Origin: Methylocystis rosea SV97 | GTDB taxonomy: Bacteria; Pseudomonadota; Alphaproteobacteria; Rhizobiales; Beijerinckiaceae | Direction: 5' to 3' | Assembly (NCBI RefSeq): GCF_000372845.1 | Contig: NZ_KB889963.1 | Span: 2,996,304-3,060,303 of the forward strand | DNA length: 64,000 nucleotides | Shown: positions 37,952-47,276 of the stretch, piece after piece | Position numbering within the stretch: the first letter of the stretch is position 1 | How the letters are laid out: each line of letters begins with the position of its first letter | The notes under the pieces: generated by a model | What the model saw: only the letters and a program-made list of their open reading frames with translations | Database searches by the model: none | What the model was told of the DNA's origin: nothing | Translations under genes and position numbers: made by a program

Positions 37952-38737
37952 TTAGAGGCCGAGTTCAGGCATGCCGATCAGCGCGCCGAAGCTCTTGACC
38001 TGATAATTCACGCCGATGCGCGCGATGTGGGTGTCGAGGTTGTTGCCGGTCGTGACGCGGTAAGCGAAGGGGAAGCCGATGCTCGCGCCGGATGCACCCT
38101 TCATGCGGGTGAAGAGATACTCCGCCTTGACGGTCCAGTTGTCGAGAACGGCGTATTCGACGCCGGCGCCGACCGTGAAACCCGCCTGCCATACGGCCCG
38201 GCTGGACGGGAACACCGATCCATTCGCCCATTGCTGGCCGTAGGGACTCACCTTGCCATACGCCAAGCCGCCGGTGATGTATGGGAGGATCCGGCCGAAG
38301 GCGTAACCGAAGCGTAAACGCTCCGCGCCGAACCACTGCAGACGGCTGCTGGCGCCGACGCCGGTAAAATAGCCGCTCGTATTCGTCGCTCGAACGTTGG
38401 CGTAGTTGTATTCGCTTTCGTAGCCGACCACGATACGGTTGGCGAACACCCAGTTATAACCATTCTGATAGCCGACCATGTATCCGCTGGTGCCGATCGA
38501 ATTCGACGTCGGGAACACCAGGAAGGCCCCGGGCTGCAGCGCGTAAAGGTTCGAATACTGGCTGGAGACGCCGCCGGCATAGGAACCGCTGACGCCGATG
38601 TGGAAGCCTTCCCAGCTGAAGGGCGGCGGAAGCGGAGGCGGCGGCGGAGCCTTGTAGCTCGGAAGGTCAGCCGCCGAAGCGGCGCTGACCGCCAGGACTG
38701 ACGCAAAGGCGCCGAAAATAAAAGTTCTGAAAGTCAT
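37952..38737 (-). CDS. Outer-membrane beta-barrel protein (Omp25/Omp31-like)
   Basis: This 261-residue protein has a signal peptide (1-22, ending AASA), a Pro-rich segment ([20 protein letters not shown]), then alternating amphipathic strands and a C-terminal beta signal ending in Leu. [17 protein letters not shown] and [10 protein letters not shown] are characteristic of the small rhizobial porin family; the C-terminal third contains a typical [20 protein letters not shown] strand pair. The ATG at 38737 has GGAGG upstream. Function as a pore or structural barrel is inferred. A strong terminator follows. Confidence 0.85.
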   Translation of the reverse strand: MTFRTFIFGAFASVLAVSAASAADLPSYKAPPPPPLPPPFSWEGFHIGVSGSYAGGVSSQYSNLYALQPGAFLVFPTSNSIGTSGYMVGYQNGYNWVFANRIVVGYESEYNYANVRATNTSGYFTGVGASSRLQWFGAERLRFGYAFGRILPYITGGLAYGKVSPYGQQWANGSVFPSSRAVWQAGFTVGAGVEYAVLDNWTVKAEYLFTRMKGASGASIGFPFAYRVTTGNNLDTHIARIGVNYQVKSFGALIGMPELGL

Positions 38738-38905
38738 TCGAGGCGCCTCCAATAAGCTCGTCCTCCTGGGACGAACGGCAGTTTCGAATGGTAAAGTATC
38801 ACCATCAAACCTAAGACGTAATTAGCGCCAAGGGTCGTAACGACGTTTTTCGGGCGCCGTTGCCGATGAGACACACCTCCCCACAACGTGCTGATTTCCT
38901 GGAAT

Positions 38906-40171
38906 CTACTCCCCAGATCCGGCGCTGATCAGCGCGGCCGCGAGAACGCCGAGGCTCGCCTTGTACGCCGCGAGCGAAAGCCGCGACTCGTAATAGCGGC
39001 GCGCCGGGCTGCCGCGCCGCCCCGCTTCGTCCAAAGGCGCGCTGACCGCCGCCCGGTTCAGCGCATCGGCGAATTCTTCAGCCGAACTGACAATGACGAC
39101 GCCAGGAAGGCGCAACGCTTCCTCATCCATCCCACGCATCGCCTGGGTGGTGGCGATCAGCGGCAGGCCGCTCGACAGCGCTTCGACTGTCTTGATCGAA
39201 AGTCCAGTGCCGCTGATCGTCGGAAGCAGCGCGAGGCGGGCGTTCCCGTAGACGACGCCGGGATCTTCGACCCGGCCCAAGAACCAGTCCTTATAGGCGG
39301 CGTATTGCTCCGGCGCTTTTGAACGCACCCCGGCGTCGACGTTGCCGACGATCTTCACTGTGACGCCTGGCGCTTTCGGCGCAACTTCGCGCAGAAACCA
39401 GACGACGCTTTCGACATTGGCGGCGTTGTTGCTCGCGACAAGAATGATGTCCGGACCGCCAGGACCGGTCGGCGCCTCAGGCGTTGCGGGATAGAGCAGC
39501 GCATGCGCCTTCTCAGGAATTAGAGCGCGAAAGTCTTCGGCCTCCTGCGCATTAAGATGCAGCAGCAGATCGGCGCCGCGCATCGCGTCAAGTTCTTGCG
39601 CGAGCATCGATTCGTAGGAAGAGCGCGGCGCAAGCCAGAGCTTTGTCTCGTTGATCAGCGCAAACTGCCGCGCCTGCAAATCATGCGTGTCGAGCAGGAT
39701 CGGCGCGCCGGCCGCAAGACGGCGCGCGATCGGCATCAGAAAAAAGTGGTTGCAATGAACGAGATCGAAAGTCGCACCCTCGATGGCCGGCGATAGCCGC
39801 GCGCGCTCCGCCATGCCAAGACGAACCACCGCCTGATCGCCATGGAGATAAGGCCACAGAACGTCACGTAAAAATTGCGGCGAGAGCATCGCGTGGAACG
39901 GCGCGCCGCCGTAATAGCGCGCGCCGTCATCAAGTTCCGGGGTCGCCTGGTTGAAGGATTTCCAAATCCAGTTCCGACCCGGAACGAAGCCTGGATCGGA
40001 ACTGATCGCGATCGGAAAAACTTCGGCTCCCAAAGCGTGATAGGCGGCGATCTGGCCAAGGACGACGCGATACGTGCCGCAGGAGTGCCAAGCCGGGTGG
40101 ATCAGCGCGACGCGGCGGCCAAGAAGCGGACGCTGGGCGCAGGCCAAGCAATCACTCGATGCAACGCTCAA
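38906..40171 (-). CDS. GT-B glycosyltransferase (family 4 type), copy 1
   Basis: This 421-residue protein has the two-domain GT-B pattern. N-terminal half: ALIHPAWHSCGTYRVVLGQI and LVHCNHFFLMPIARRLAAG. C-terminal half: DIILVASNNAANVESVVWFL and LLPTISGTGLSIKTVEALSSG with the family E-x7-E type motif. The start is TTG preceded by a strong GGAGGAACGGG. Acceptor and donor are unknown. It is a paralogue of the gene at 40371 and near a Wzm/Wzt exporter, so a role in surface polysaccharide synthesis is likely. Confidence 0.8.
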   Translation of the reverse strand: MSVASSDCLACAQRPLLGRRVALIHPAWHSCGTYRVVLGQIAAYHALGAEVFPIAISSDPGFVPGRNWIWKSFNQATPELDDGARYYGGAPFHAMLSPQFLRDVLWPYLHGDQAVVRLGMAERARLSPAIEGATFDLVHCNHFFLMPIARRLAAGAPILLDTHDLQARQFALINETKLWLAPRSSYESMLAQELDAMRGADLLLHLNAQEAEDFRALIPEKAHALLYPATPEAPTGPGGPDIILVASNNAANVESVVWFLREVAPKAPGVTVKIVGNVDAGVRSKAPEQYAAYKDWFLGRVEDPGVVYGNARLALLPTISGTGLSIKTVEALSSGLPLIATTQAMRGMDEEALRLPGVVIVSSAEEFADALNRAAVSAPLDEAGRRGSPARRYYESRLSLAAYKASLGVLAAALISAGSGE

Positions 40172-40370
40172 CCCGTTCCTCCAGCTGGCGCGAGCTGCAG
40201 CCTAAGCAGAGTTCGACCGCCCCGACAATCGCTTTAGCCCGCAACTGTTGCAACATGACGGCTTTGCGCGGCAGGGCGCCGACCAAAGAAATACGGTCTA
40301 TGCTCGATCGCGCAAGTGGCGAATTGGCGCTTCGTGGCGCGTCCGTCCGTGTAGCTTGTTAGGGCCGGAT

Positions 40371-41648
40371 TTAAAGCGCTGCGGCGGCCATCGCCAGAGC
40401 GCGCGCATAAGCCTCTGGGCTGAACGCATCTTCGTACAGGCGGCGCGTGTCGCTTCGCTCCGGATCTGCGGGTTCTCCGCTTACGGCGCGCGCCTGGCCT
40501 TCGCCCCATAGGGCCGCAAATTGCCTGGCATTTTCGGCGAGAGCGACATTTCGCAATCTGGCGGGATCGACCTGCATGCCGCGAAACGCCAGCGGGGTCG
40601 CGACGAGCGGCGCGCCGCAGGATAGCGCCTCGACCGCCTTGATCGACAGGCCGTGGCCTTCAACGGTCGGGAGCAGCACGCAGCCGGCGTTGGCGTAGAC
40701 CGCGCCGATATCGTCGACGCGGCCCTTGAACAGGGCGCGATGCGACTCATAGAGCGCTGCGTCCCGTCTTTTCACGCCGCCGTCGATATTGCCGTAGATC
40801 GCGACGCGGGCGCCGCCCGCAAAGGGCATGACCTCCTGCAGCAACCAGCGGAGGCTCATGTAATTGGCGTAATTGTCGCTCGCCACGATGATGATGTCGC
40901 GGCCCCGCGCCAAGGGCGCCGACGCCACCGCCGGGTAAATGAGCGCATGTCGCAACTCCGGAAGGAGCTTTTGAAAATCGCGATGCTCCTCCTCATTGAG
41001 ATGCGCGCAAAGATCGGCGCGGCGCATCCACGCGAGTTCGACCTCGAGCATGCCGTCGTAGGTCGCATAAGGCGGAATGAAGAATCCGCCCTTGTTACGC
41101 AACACATATTGGCGCGCCTGAATGTCCTGCGTCTCCAGAACGACCGGAACTTTACGGCCGCGCATCAGCCTTTCCGCGAAGGGCAGCGTGAAGTAATGAT
41201 TGGCGTGAATGAAGTCGATCGACTCGCTCTCGAATCCTTCGGGCATGGGCGCGCGTTTTGCGAGCTCGATGAGCCATGACGCCTGATCGCCGTGGATCAG
41301 TCGCCACCAGCCATCGACGAGCAGTCGGGACGCCAAGGCGGAGAACGGCGCGCCCGAATAAAAACGGCGGTCGGCGCCGATGTCGCGCGATGATTCAACA
41401 TAGGCTGGCCAGCGCCCGCCGTGCGGCGGGCGGCGCGTGAGATCATCCATCATCGCGACAGACACGACGCGCGCGCCCAGCGCCTTATAGGCGGCGATCT
41501 GACTGACGTTCACCTGATAACTGCCGCAACTGTGCCAGGCGGCATGAACAACGGCCACGGTTTTGCCGGCAAAAGGCCGCGCCTGCGGGCCTGCGGTCTG
41601 CGCCCCGCGCGCCGCGGATGACGAAATATGGCTCATCGTATCAGACAT
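40371..41648 (-). CDS. GT-B glycosyltransferase (family 4 type), copy 2
   Basis: This 425-residue protein is clearly paralogous to the neighbouring 38906-40171 product: VAVVHAAWHSCGSYQVNVSQ, then IDFIHANHYFTLPFAERL, LETQDIQARQYVLRN, DIIIVASDNYANYMSLRWLL and LLPTVEGHGLSIKAVEALSCG line up with the same blocks in the other copy. The pair likely arose by tandem duplication and now differs in specificity. Start is uncertain: ATG at 41648 is listed, with ATG 41636 and GTG 41675 as alternatives. The 199-bp gap to the next gene shows no extra CDS. Confidence 0.8.
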   Translation of the reverse strand: MSDTMSHISSSAARGAQTAGPQARPFAGKTVAVVHAAWHSCGSYQVNVSQIAAYKALGARVVSVAMMDDLTRRPPHGGRWPAYVESSRDIGADRRFYSGAPFSALASRLLVDGWWRLIHGDQASWLIELAKRAPMPEGFESESIDFIHANHYFTLPFAERLMRGRKVPVVLETQDIQARQYVLRNKGGFFIPPYATYDGMLEVELAWMRRADLCAHLNEEEHRDFQKLLPELRHALIYPAVASAPLARGRDIIIVASDNYANYMSLRWLLQEVMPFAGGARVAIYGNIDGGVKRRDAALYESHRALFKGRVDDIGAVYANAGCVLLPTVEGHGLSIKAVEALSCGAPLVATPLAFRGMQVDPARLRNVALAENARQFAALWGEGQARAVSGEPADPERSDTRRLYEDAFSPEAYARALAMAAAAL

Positions 41649-41767
41649 CGTGCTGCAACATGGTCGATCATTCACAAATAGCTTAGGAAAATCGCACGCT
41701 CGGCATCTCAGGCGCGCCGACTCGCTGCTGTTTCATACTGACGCGTCCCGACCCACATCTTCCCTCA

Positions 41768-42724
41768 ATGCCGAGCCGCCCCTTGCTTTTGCCCGCCATT
41801 TTCAAATACATCCCGTATATGAGGCTTCGCGTTCCAAATCCAGTCTTATCGCCCGAGGGCGCCGCGGCCGGCAGCCCCGCGCCCACCCCCGCCCCTGCCA
41901 AGCGCTACGGCGTCGCCATCGTCGGCAATGACAAGATCATCGATTGGCTGCTCCCTTTTCTCGAGAGCTACCGAGACACCAATTCCGGCCTGCCGCTTTA
42001 TCTCATTCCCTACGACGACAATGTCGTCATGACGCGCCGCGCGGCGGAGATTTACGGGGCGCATTACGTCGACGAAGAGCCGACGGAGATCGACAAGCTC
42101 TCGCACGAACTTTATCCCGGCATCTTCAACACCAACCGCCGTCGGCTGCGAAAGCTGCAAGCGCTCGCGCTGCCGCTCGATGAAGTCGTCTATGTCGACG
42201 TGGACGTCATTCTGTTTCGCGACTTCACACCGCTGTTCGGCCGTTTGGACAAAGGCAAGACGGAGTTCATCGTCGCCTCTCCGAGCTTCGAATATGTCTA
42301 CAACGACAGGCGCGAGCACTATCCGTTTTTGAAGGACGCGCTCCTTTTCAATGACGGCTTCTGGGTCACCTCGAACCAATATCTGAAGCTGTCCGATTTC
42401 ATGGATACAATCCGCGACGACGCCGTAATTTTCCATGACGTGCGCAAGCGCGGTCAGCTCTTCGCCCAGCCGCTCGTCAATTTCGTCACGCACCGCCGCG
42501 GCCTGAAAATCGAGCTTTTGCCGAACGTCATCGCGGGCGCCTCCCACGAAAGCTTCTACAAAGCGCCAGGCGTCGAATTTAAGAACGGCAAGCCCGTCGA
42601 CTACGAAGGCAAGGAGATCTATTTCGCGCATTGGGCCGGCGCGACAGCGCTGCCGAAGAATGGCGTGTTCGATGAGGCGTGGACGCACTATTCGCAAGCC
42701 GCCTGGGCGAGGTTCAAGCAATGA
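41768..42724 (+). CDS. GT-A-like glycosyltransferase/hypothetical
   Basis: This 318-residue protein has an N-terminal Pro/Ala-rich stretch, then an alpha/beta domain with YGVAIVGNDKIIDWLLPFLE and VVYVDVDVILFRDFTPLF. The DVD triplet (144-146), followed by NDGFWVTSNQYLKLSDF, is the arrangement of retaining GT-A nucleotide-sugar transferases (GT8-like). No signal peptide is evident. The start may be ATG 41819 instead. It is divergent from the second GT-B gene and upstream of a permease, again pointing to polysaccharide assembly. Family assignment is tentative. Confidence 0.55.
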   Translation: MPSRPLLLPAIFKYIPYMRLRVPNPVLSPEGAAAGSPAPTPAPAKRYGVAIVGNDKIIDWLLPFLESYRDTNSGLPLYLIPYDDNVVMTRRAAEIYGAHYVDEEPTEIDKLSHELYPGIFNTNRRRLRKLQALALPLDEVVYVDVDVILFRDFTPLFGRLDKGKTEFIVASPSFEYVYNDRREHYPFLKDALLFNDGFWVTSNQYLKLSDFMDTIRDDAVIFHDVRKRGQLFAQPLVNFVTHRRGLKIELLPNVIAGASHESFYKAPGVEFKNGKPVDYEGKEIYFAHWAGATALPKNGVFDEAWTHYSQAAWARFKQ

Positions 42725-42799
42725 CGCGCGGCGGCGTTTCGCATCGTGCGCGCCTTTGCGCCAGCGCGCCGCTCCGCCGCTTAGGCGTCGCGATGCGGA

Positions 42800-42831
42800 T
42801 TTTTTTTTGACGCTCGGCGCGACGCCGAGCG
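42800..42831 (+). repeat. T run followed by perfect hairpin before the permease gene
   Basis: Nine T (42800-42808) precede a perfect 9-bp stem, CGCTCGGCG (42811-42819) and CGCCGAGCG (42823-42831), with a CGA loop. The T run is on the wrong side for a terminator on either strand. The hairpin ends just before the GCGGAG ribosome-binding site of the next gene, so it could affect its translation. Confidence 0.5.
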
Positions 42832-42847
42832 ATAGCGGAGCCCCGCC

Positions 42848-44014
42848 ATGCCGCGCCTGTTGTTCCGCTATCTGTTCAAGCGCATCGGGTTCGGCGTGCT
42901 CATCGTGCAGTTCGCGCTCTCCATTCCCGTCGTCTTGTCATATCTGCTTTACCAACTGCCGCCCGCTGCGGTGCGCGGCGGCCTTGTCATTCCCGCTTTG
43001 ATCGGGGTGACGCCGACGGTGGCTTATGTGACTTTGCCGATGGCGGTGGGCGTCGCCACCGCGCTCGAGTTCGGCCGCATGGCGAGCGAAGGCATGATCG
43101 CCGTTCTCTACGCGCTGCGCCTTTCCGTCTGGGCCATCTGCCGCCCGGCGTTGGTCTTGGCGGCCGGCGTCGTGGTCCTCGGCTATCTGCTCGCCAATTT
43201 CGCGGCGCCCTACTATTCGAGCGGCATGCAGGACGTGCTCAATGTCGTGCGCAATTCGCTCAACCATCGCATGCTCGACGCGGCGCGTTTCTACACCTTC
43301 GACAATGGCGTGAAGACGCTCTACATCGAGCGTTGGGAGACGCCAGACCTTGCGGTCAATCTGTTCGTGCGTCAGCTTTCGATCGAAAAGCTGCAGGAAG
43401 AGACGGTGACGGCGGCGCGCGCCGAATTTCGGCGCAATGAATCCGGGGTCATCGTCGCGCTCTCCAATGGTAGCATCCAGACGCGCTCATTGACGACAGG
43501 CGACGTGCGCATCGCCAATTTCGATGAATACGCCATGGCGTTGCCGATGCAGGGCAGCGCATCGCTGCCCGACCGGGGCTGGCGCGGCGTCTATGAATTG
43601 TCGGCCGGGGCCTTTCTCGCCAATTACGCTGCCGCGCGGGGCGATCCGCGCCAGCTTGGAGAGTGGACGGCGGAGGCGGCGAAGCGTTTCGGCGTGCCGG
43701 CGCTCGCGATCGCCCATACGCTCCTTGCTATGGCCCTCGTCCTGACATTCGGAAATATCACTGGCCGGCGCGGAGCGGCGGGCGGCCTCGCCACGATTGC
43801 GGTTCCAGCCGTGCACATCGGCTTTCTCGTCGCGCTTGAGTCGCTTCTGCGCATCAGTGGGTTGTTCGTCTTGCTGCTTGCCGCGCTCGCGCTCGCCGAA
43901 GTCGGCGTTTCCCTTTGGCTCCTTGCCCGGCTTAACCGCAGCCCCAAGCCCAAGCGCCTGTTCGACGCACGCGCTTCATCCGCGCGGGACGTCTACGCGA
44001 CGCCGCTCGCCTGA
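42848..44014 (+). CDS. LptF/LptG-family permease
   Basis: This 388-residue inner-membrane protein has the YjgP/YjgQ layout: three N-terminal helices (FKRIGFGVLIVQFALSIPVV, PALIGVTPTVAYVTLPMAVG, RPALVLAAGVVVLGYLL), a periplasmic beta-jellyroll (about 130-270) and three C-terminal helices. Genuine LptF and LptG form the LPS-extraction ABC transporter with LptB, usually as an adjacent pair upstream of lptD. Here a single copy sits next to a Wzm/Wzt exporter, so a specialised glycolipid transport role is conceivable. It overlaps the wzt-type gene tail-to-tail by 22 bp. Confidence 0.75.
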   Translation: MPRLLFRYLFKRIGFGVLIVQFALSIPVVLSYLLYQLPPAAVRGGLVIPALIGVTPTVAYVTLPMAVGVATALEFGRMASEGMIAVLYALRLSVWAICRPALVLAAGVVVLGYLLANFAAPYYSSGMQDVLNVVRNSLNHRMLDAARFYTFDNGVKTLYIERWETPDLAVNLFVRQLSIEKLQEETVTAARAEFRRNESGVIVALSNGSIQTRSLTTGDVRIANFDEYAMALPMQGSASLPDRGWRGVYELSAGAFLANYAAARGDPRQLGEWTAEAAKRFGVPALAIAHTLLAMALVLTFGNITGRRGAAGGLATIAVPAVHIGFLVALESLLRISGLFVLLLAALALAEVGVSLWLLARLNRSPKPKRLFDARASSARDVYATPLA

Positions 44015-44754
44015 CCCTCTTCGGCGCGCATCGCCTTACGGTATTCCGCGACCACCTTCTCTGGATCGCCCATCTCGCGCACGACGCCGCCCTCGAGCCA
44101 GAGCACGCGATTGCACAGAGAGGCGAGAAAGTTGAGATCGTGCGACACCATCAAAATGGTGCCGGTTTTGGCAAATTCGGCGATGTATTTCTCGCACTTA
44201 CGCTGAAAGATTTCGTCGCCGACCGATAGCGCTTCATCGACGATGAGCACGTCGGCTTTGGCGTGGGCGCAGATCGCGAAAGCCACGCGCGCGATCATGC
44301 CCATGGAATAGGTGCGCATCGGTTGCTCGAAAAACGACCCGATGTCGGCGAAGGCGGCGATGTCGTCGATGCAGGCGTCGACCTCCTTGCGCGACAGTCC
44401 CAGGATCGCCGCGCCGATGCGGGCGTTTTCGCGCCCCGTCAGCAGCCCGTCGAAGCCCGAACCGAGCGCCAAGATCGGCGCGATACGGCCGCTGACCCTG
44501 AAATCGCCTTTTGTCGGCTGAGTGATGCCGCACAGAATCTGCAGAAGCGTTGTCTTGCCGGCGCCATTGCGTCCCACGATGCCGACGCGCTCGCCTCTCT
44601 CGACCGTGAAATTGACGTCATGCAGGACCCATTTGTCCTTATAGAATTTCTTCCATAGGCCAAACAGGATCTGCTTGAGCTGGTCGTTCTGATGCGCATA
44701 GAGCTGGAAAGCCTTGCCGACGCCCGCGCAGCGGATAGAGGGCTCAGATGACAT
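43993..44754 (-). CDS. wzt: ABC transporter ATP-binding protein, Wzt type
   Basis: This 253-residue ATPase powers polysaccharide export. Walker A is GRNGAGKT (61-68), Walker B DVLIVDEALSVGDEIFQ, and the signature region TYSMGMIARVAFAI is the SxGM form typical of Wzt/TagH/KpsT. It ends soon after the nucleotide-binding domain, lacking the carbohydrate-binding extension of some Wzt proteins. The ATG at 44754 overlaps the permease gene by 11 bp; upstream in-frame sequence lies inside that gene. Confidence 0.88.
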   Translation of the reverse strand: MSSEPSIRCAGVGKAFQLYAHQNDQLKQILFGLWKKFYKDKWVLHDVNFTVERGERVGIVGRNGAGKTTLLQILCGITQPTKGDFRVSGRIAPILALGSGFDGLLTGRENARIGAAILGLSRKEVDACIDDIAAFADIGSFFEQPMRTYSMGMIARVAFAICAHAKADVLIVDEALSVGDEIFQRKCEKYIAEFAKTGTILMVSHDLNFLASLCNRVLWLEGGVVREMGDPEKVVAEYRKAMRAEEGQASGVA

Positions 44755-45622
44755 CGACGATGACCGATTTGTAGCGCATGAAGAACTGATAGCCGCCAAG
44801 GAACACGGCGTAGGAGACCGCGACAAGCGCGAGATAGCCGAAGACGTTTGGAATTGTTCCATCAAGAGCAAGGGAGCGCAGCATCTCGATGTAATCCCCG
44901 ACGATGTTGAAACGCAGCCAGAAGGCGGCCGATTTCGACATCGCGGCGATCTGGTCCAGGCGATAGAAGATCGGCGTCGCGAACATGAGCACCGGCACGA
45001 TCGAGGCCATGATATGGGCGACGTCGCGCGTGAACGCCCCGAGCGCCATCAAAAACCACACTACGCCGATGATGAAGAGGAAAAAGGGCGCGATCAGGAA
45101 CGGCGTCAGCACGATCGTTAAGGGAATAGTTCCGGCTGTCAGCAACCTGAAGACGATATAAACGGCGAAGCCCACGCCGCCGTATGTGAACGCCCGGATC
45201 GTCGCCGTCCAGGCGATGGTCTCGCTGGGGAAAATCGACTTCTTCACGAAGTTGACATGCTCGTGCAGAAGCATTGGCGCCCGATAAGCGAGTTCGCTAA
45301 ACAGATTGAAGACAATAAGCCCAATGAAAATCGAGCTTGCGTAATCGGTGACGCTCACGCCGGCGGAAAGCTGCGGAACCGTGATCGAGAACAGCGCCGT
45401 GTATGTGAGCAGCATGAAGAGCGGCGAGAGCACCGCCCAGAGCGGTCCGAGCGCCGAGCCTCGAAATCGGGAAATGAACTCGCGCCGCACAACGGCGCGG
45501 ATAAGCTCCCGGTTGCGCCAAGCCCGTTCGAAGGGCGCGACATAGACGGGAGGGATCGAGGCGAGCAAGTGTCGGCGCGTCCTTAGGTTCAGACCATGAT
45601 TTCGAAAAGCGCGAGTCGTCAC
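44744..45622 (-). CDS. wzm: ABC-2 type polysaccharide export permease, Wzm type
   Basis: This 292-residue permease has about six membrane helices and the ABC-2 signature region: RELIRAVVRREFISRFRGSA at the cytosolic N-terminus, LGPLWAVLSPLFMLLTYTAL, and LHEHVNFVKKSIFPSETIAW. With the overlapping ATPase it forms a Wzm/Wzt exporter for O-antigen-, capsule- or teichoic-acid-like chains; which one cannot be told. The start appears to be GTG; no in-frame ATG precedes the first conserved block. Confidence 0.85.
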   Translation of the reverse strand: MTTRAFRNHGLNLRTRRHLLASIPPVYVAPFERAWRNRELIRAVVRREFISRFRGSALGPLWAVLSPLFMLLTYTALFSITVPQLSAGVSVTDYASSIFIGLIVFNLFSELAYRAPMLLHEHVNFVKKSIFPSETIAWTATIRAFTYGGVGFAVYIVFRLLTAGTIPLTIVLTPFLIAPFFLFIIGVVWFLMALGAFTRDVAHIMASIVPVLMFATPIFYRLDQIAAMSKSAAFWLRFNIVGDYIEMLRSLALDGTIPNVFGYLALVAVSYAVFLGGYQFFMRYKSVIVDVI

Positions 45623-45770
45623 TGGGACAGGATCATGCGCCGATCGAGCCTTCTCGCGCCGGGCGCGGCGTCGCCCGCATAGACCAGTTCAGCCCGCCCC
45701 CTGTCAATGGCGACGCTCACCCTCACTGGAACAGCATGCATTATCGAGCTTATCGTCTTTGGAAGCGGCC

Positions 45771-47270
45771 ATGGTGACGCGTCGTGCGACCATCGCAGGT
45801 CTGGGCGCGCTGGCGACGCAGTTGGTCCTGCCGAGCGCCGAAGCGGCGCAAGCGCCGCCCTATCAGCTGGGCGAATGGACGGGCGACAGTTTCGCGCCGA
45901 TGCACGCGATCCGCGACGGGCTTTGGCGCGCGCCGCTTTCGGCCCCCGAGCAGCGCGTCGACGTCGTCGTCATCGGCGGCGGAATCGCCGGCCTCGCCGT
46001 CGCGGCGCTGCTACGGGATCGCAACGTGCTGGTCCTGGAGCGCGAGTCGGAGCCCGGCGGCGTCGCCAAATCGGGCCGCTGGCGCAATGTCGACTATGCG
46101 CTCGGATCAGCCTATATCGTTGACTTATCTGATCCTTTCAGGGCGCTCTACGAGACGTTGGGCCTCGCGCCGCACCCCGTCAGCGAACCGGTCGACAGAG
46201 CGCTGTCGGGGGCGGCCGGCGCGGAGGATCCAAGGGACGGGGAATGGCGCGGCGCCTATGACCGTCTAAAGGGACTTCTGCGCCGCCTCGGCGAGAGTCC
46301 GGACTTTCCCAAGATCCCAATCGCCGAGGCGTCGGCGCCGGCGCTTGCCCTCGACAGGCTGTCGCTCCTCGACTTCCTCCGGCGCGAACATATCGACGCC
46401 GAACTCTTCGGCCTGCTCGACGCCTACTGCCTCTCAGCGCTCGGCGCGCCTACGGCCGAAATCTCCGCCTATGCGGGCGTCAATTTTCTTTCGGAGATCA
46501 ACGCGCCGATCTACGCCTTCCCCGGAGGCAACGGCGCGATCGCCCGCGCTATGGCCGCGCGCCTGTCGCGCGCCGGCGAAGGACGCATCGTCACCGGCGC
46601 CGCGGTTTACGCAATCGAGCCGGCGGAAGGCGGCTACGCCCGCGTGGGCTGGTTCGACGCGCAACACCCTGGGGAGCCCCGCTGTCTTGAGGCGCGCTGG
46701 GCGGTCGTCGCCGCGCCTTATTTTTTCGCCGGCCGTATTCTGCGCGGGGTCGATCCCGCCGCGACGGCGCAAATGACCCGGTTGCGGCAGGGTAGCTACC
46801 TCGTCGCCAATTGCTGTTTCGAGGGGACGCCGCAGGAGCTGCCCTACGACAGCTGGGCCCTGGGCGCCCAGAGCTTCAGTGACGCGATCAGCGCGACGGC
46901 AATCCTGCCCGCCGCCGAGCGGCCCAAGGATCACAGCGTCCTGACCGTCTACGCGCCGTTCCGTGACCCTGGCGCGGGGCGGGCGCGCCTCCTCACCGGC
47001 GACCGCGCCGCCTTCGCCGCGCCGATCGTCGAAGAATTGCGGCGTTTCATGCCTGAGGCGTTCGGCGGGGCGCGGCTCGCGGAGGTGCGGCTGACGCGCT
47101 GGGGCCACCATCACCTCATCGCCGCGCCGGGGATCGTCGCCACGATGCGCGCCTTGCCAAAGCGCTTCGGCAATGTGCTGCTCGCCCATTCGGATGGACA
47201 GGGCATGCCGGCGGTCGAGAGCGCCATCGTCGAGGCCCTGAGCGCCGTCGAAGTCATCAAAAAGGGCTGA
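45771..47270 (+). CDS. Exported FAD-dependent amine-oxidase-like protein
   Basis: This 499-residue protein starts with a twin-arginine-type signal (TRRATIAGLGALA, residues 3-15) and a mature chain whose FAD-binding VVVIGGGIAGLAVAALL and NVLVLERESEPGGVAKSG match the amine oxidase/phytoene desaturase superfamily. GFGG-type middle sequence and the C-terminal HSDGQGMPAVESAI (FAD contact) complete it. Substrate is unknown. The ATG at 45771 follows GGAAGCGG. It is divergent from the wzm-type gene, 148 bp away, and may be unrelated to the polysaccharide set. Confidence 0.75.
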   Translation: MVTRRATIAGLGALATQLVLPSAEAAQAPPYQLGEWTGDSFAPMHAIRDGLWRAPLSAPEQRVDVVVIGGGIAGLAVAALLRDRNVLVLERESEPGGVAKSGRWRNVDYALGSAYIVDLSDPFRALYETLGLAPHPVSEPVDRALSGAAGAEDPRDGEWRGAYDRLKGLLRRLGESPDFPKIPIAEASAPALALDRLSLLDFLRREHIDAELFGLLDAYCLSALGAPTAEISAYAGVNFLSEINAPIYAFPGGNGAIARAMAARLSRAGEGRIVTGAAVYAIEPAEGGYARVGWFDAQHPGEPRCLEARWAVVAAPYFFAGRILRGVDPAATAQMTRLRQGSYLVANCCFEGTPQELPYDSWALGAQSFSDAISATAILPAAERPKDHSVLTVYAPFRDPGAGRARLLTGDRAAFAAPIVEELRRFMPEAFGGARLAEVRLTRWGHHHLIAAPGIVATMRALPKRFGNVLLAHSDGQGMPAVESAIVEALSAVEVIKKG

Positions 47271-47276
47271 GGCGCC

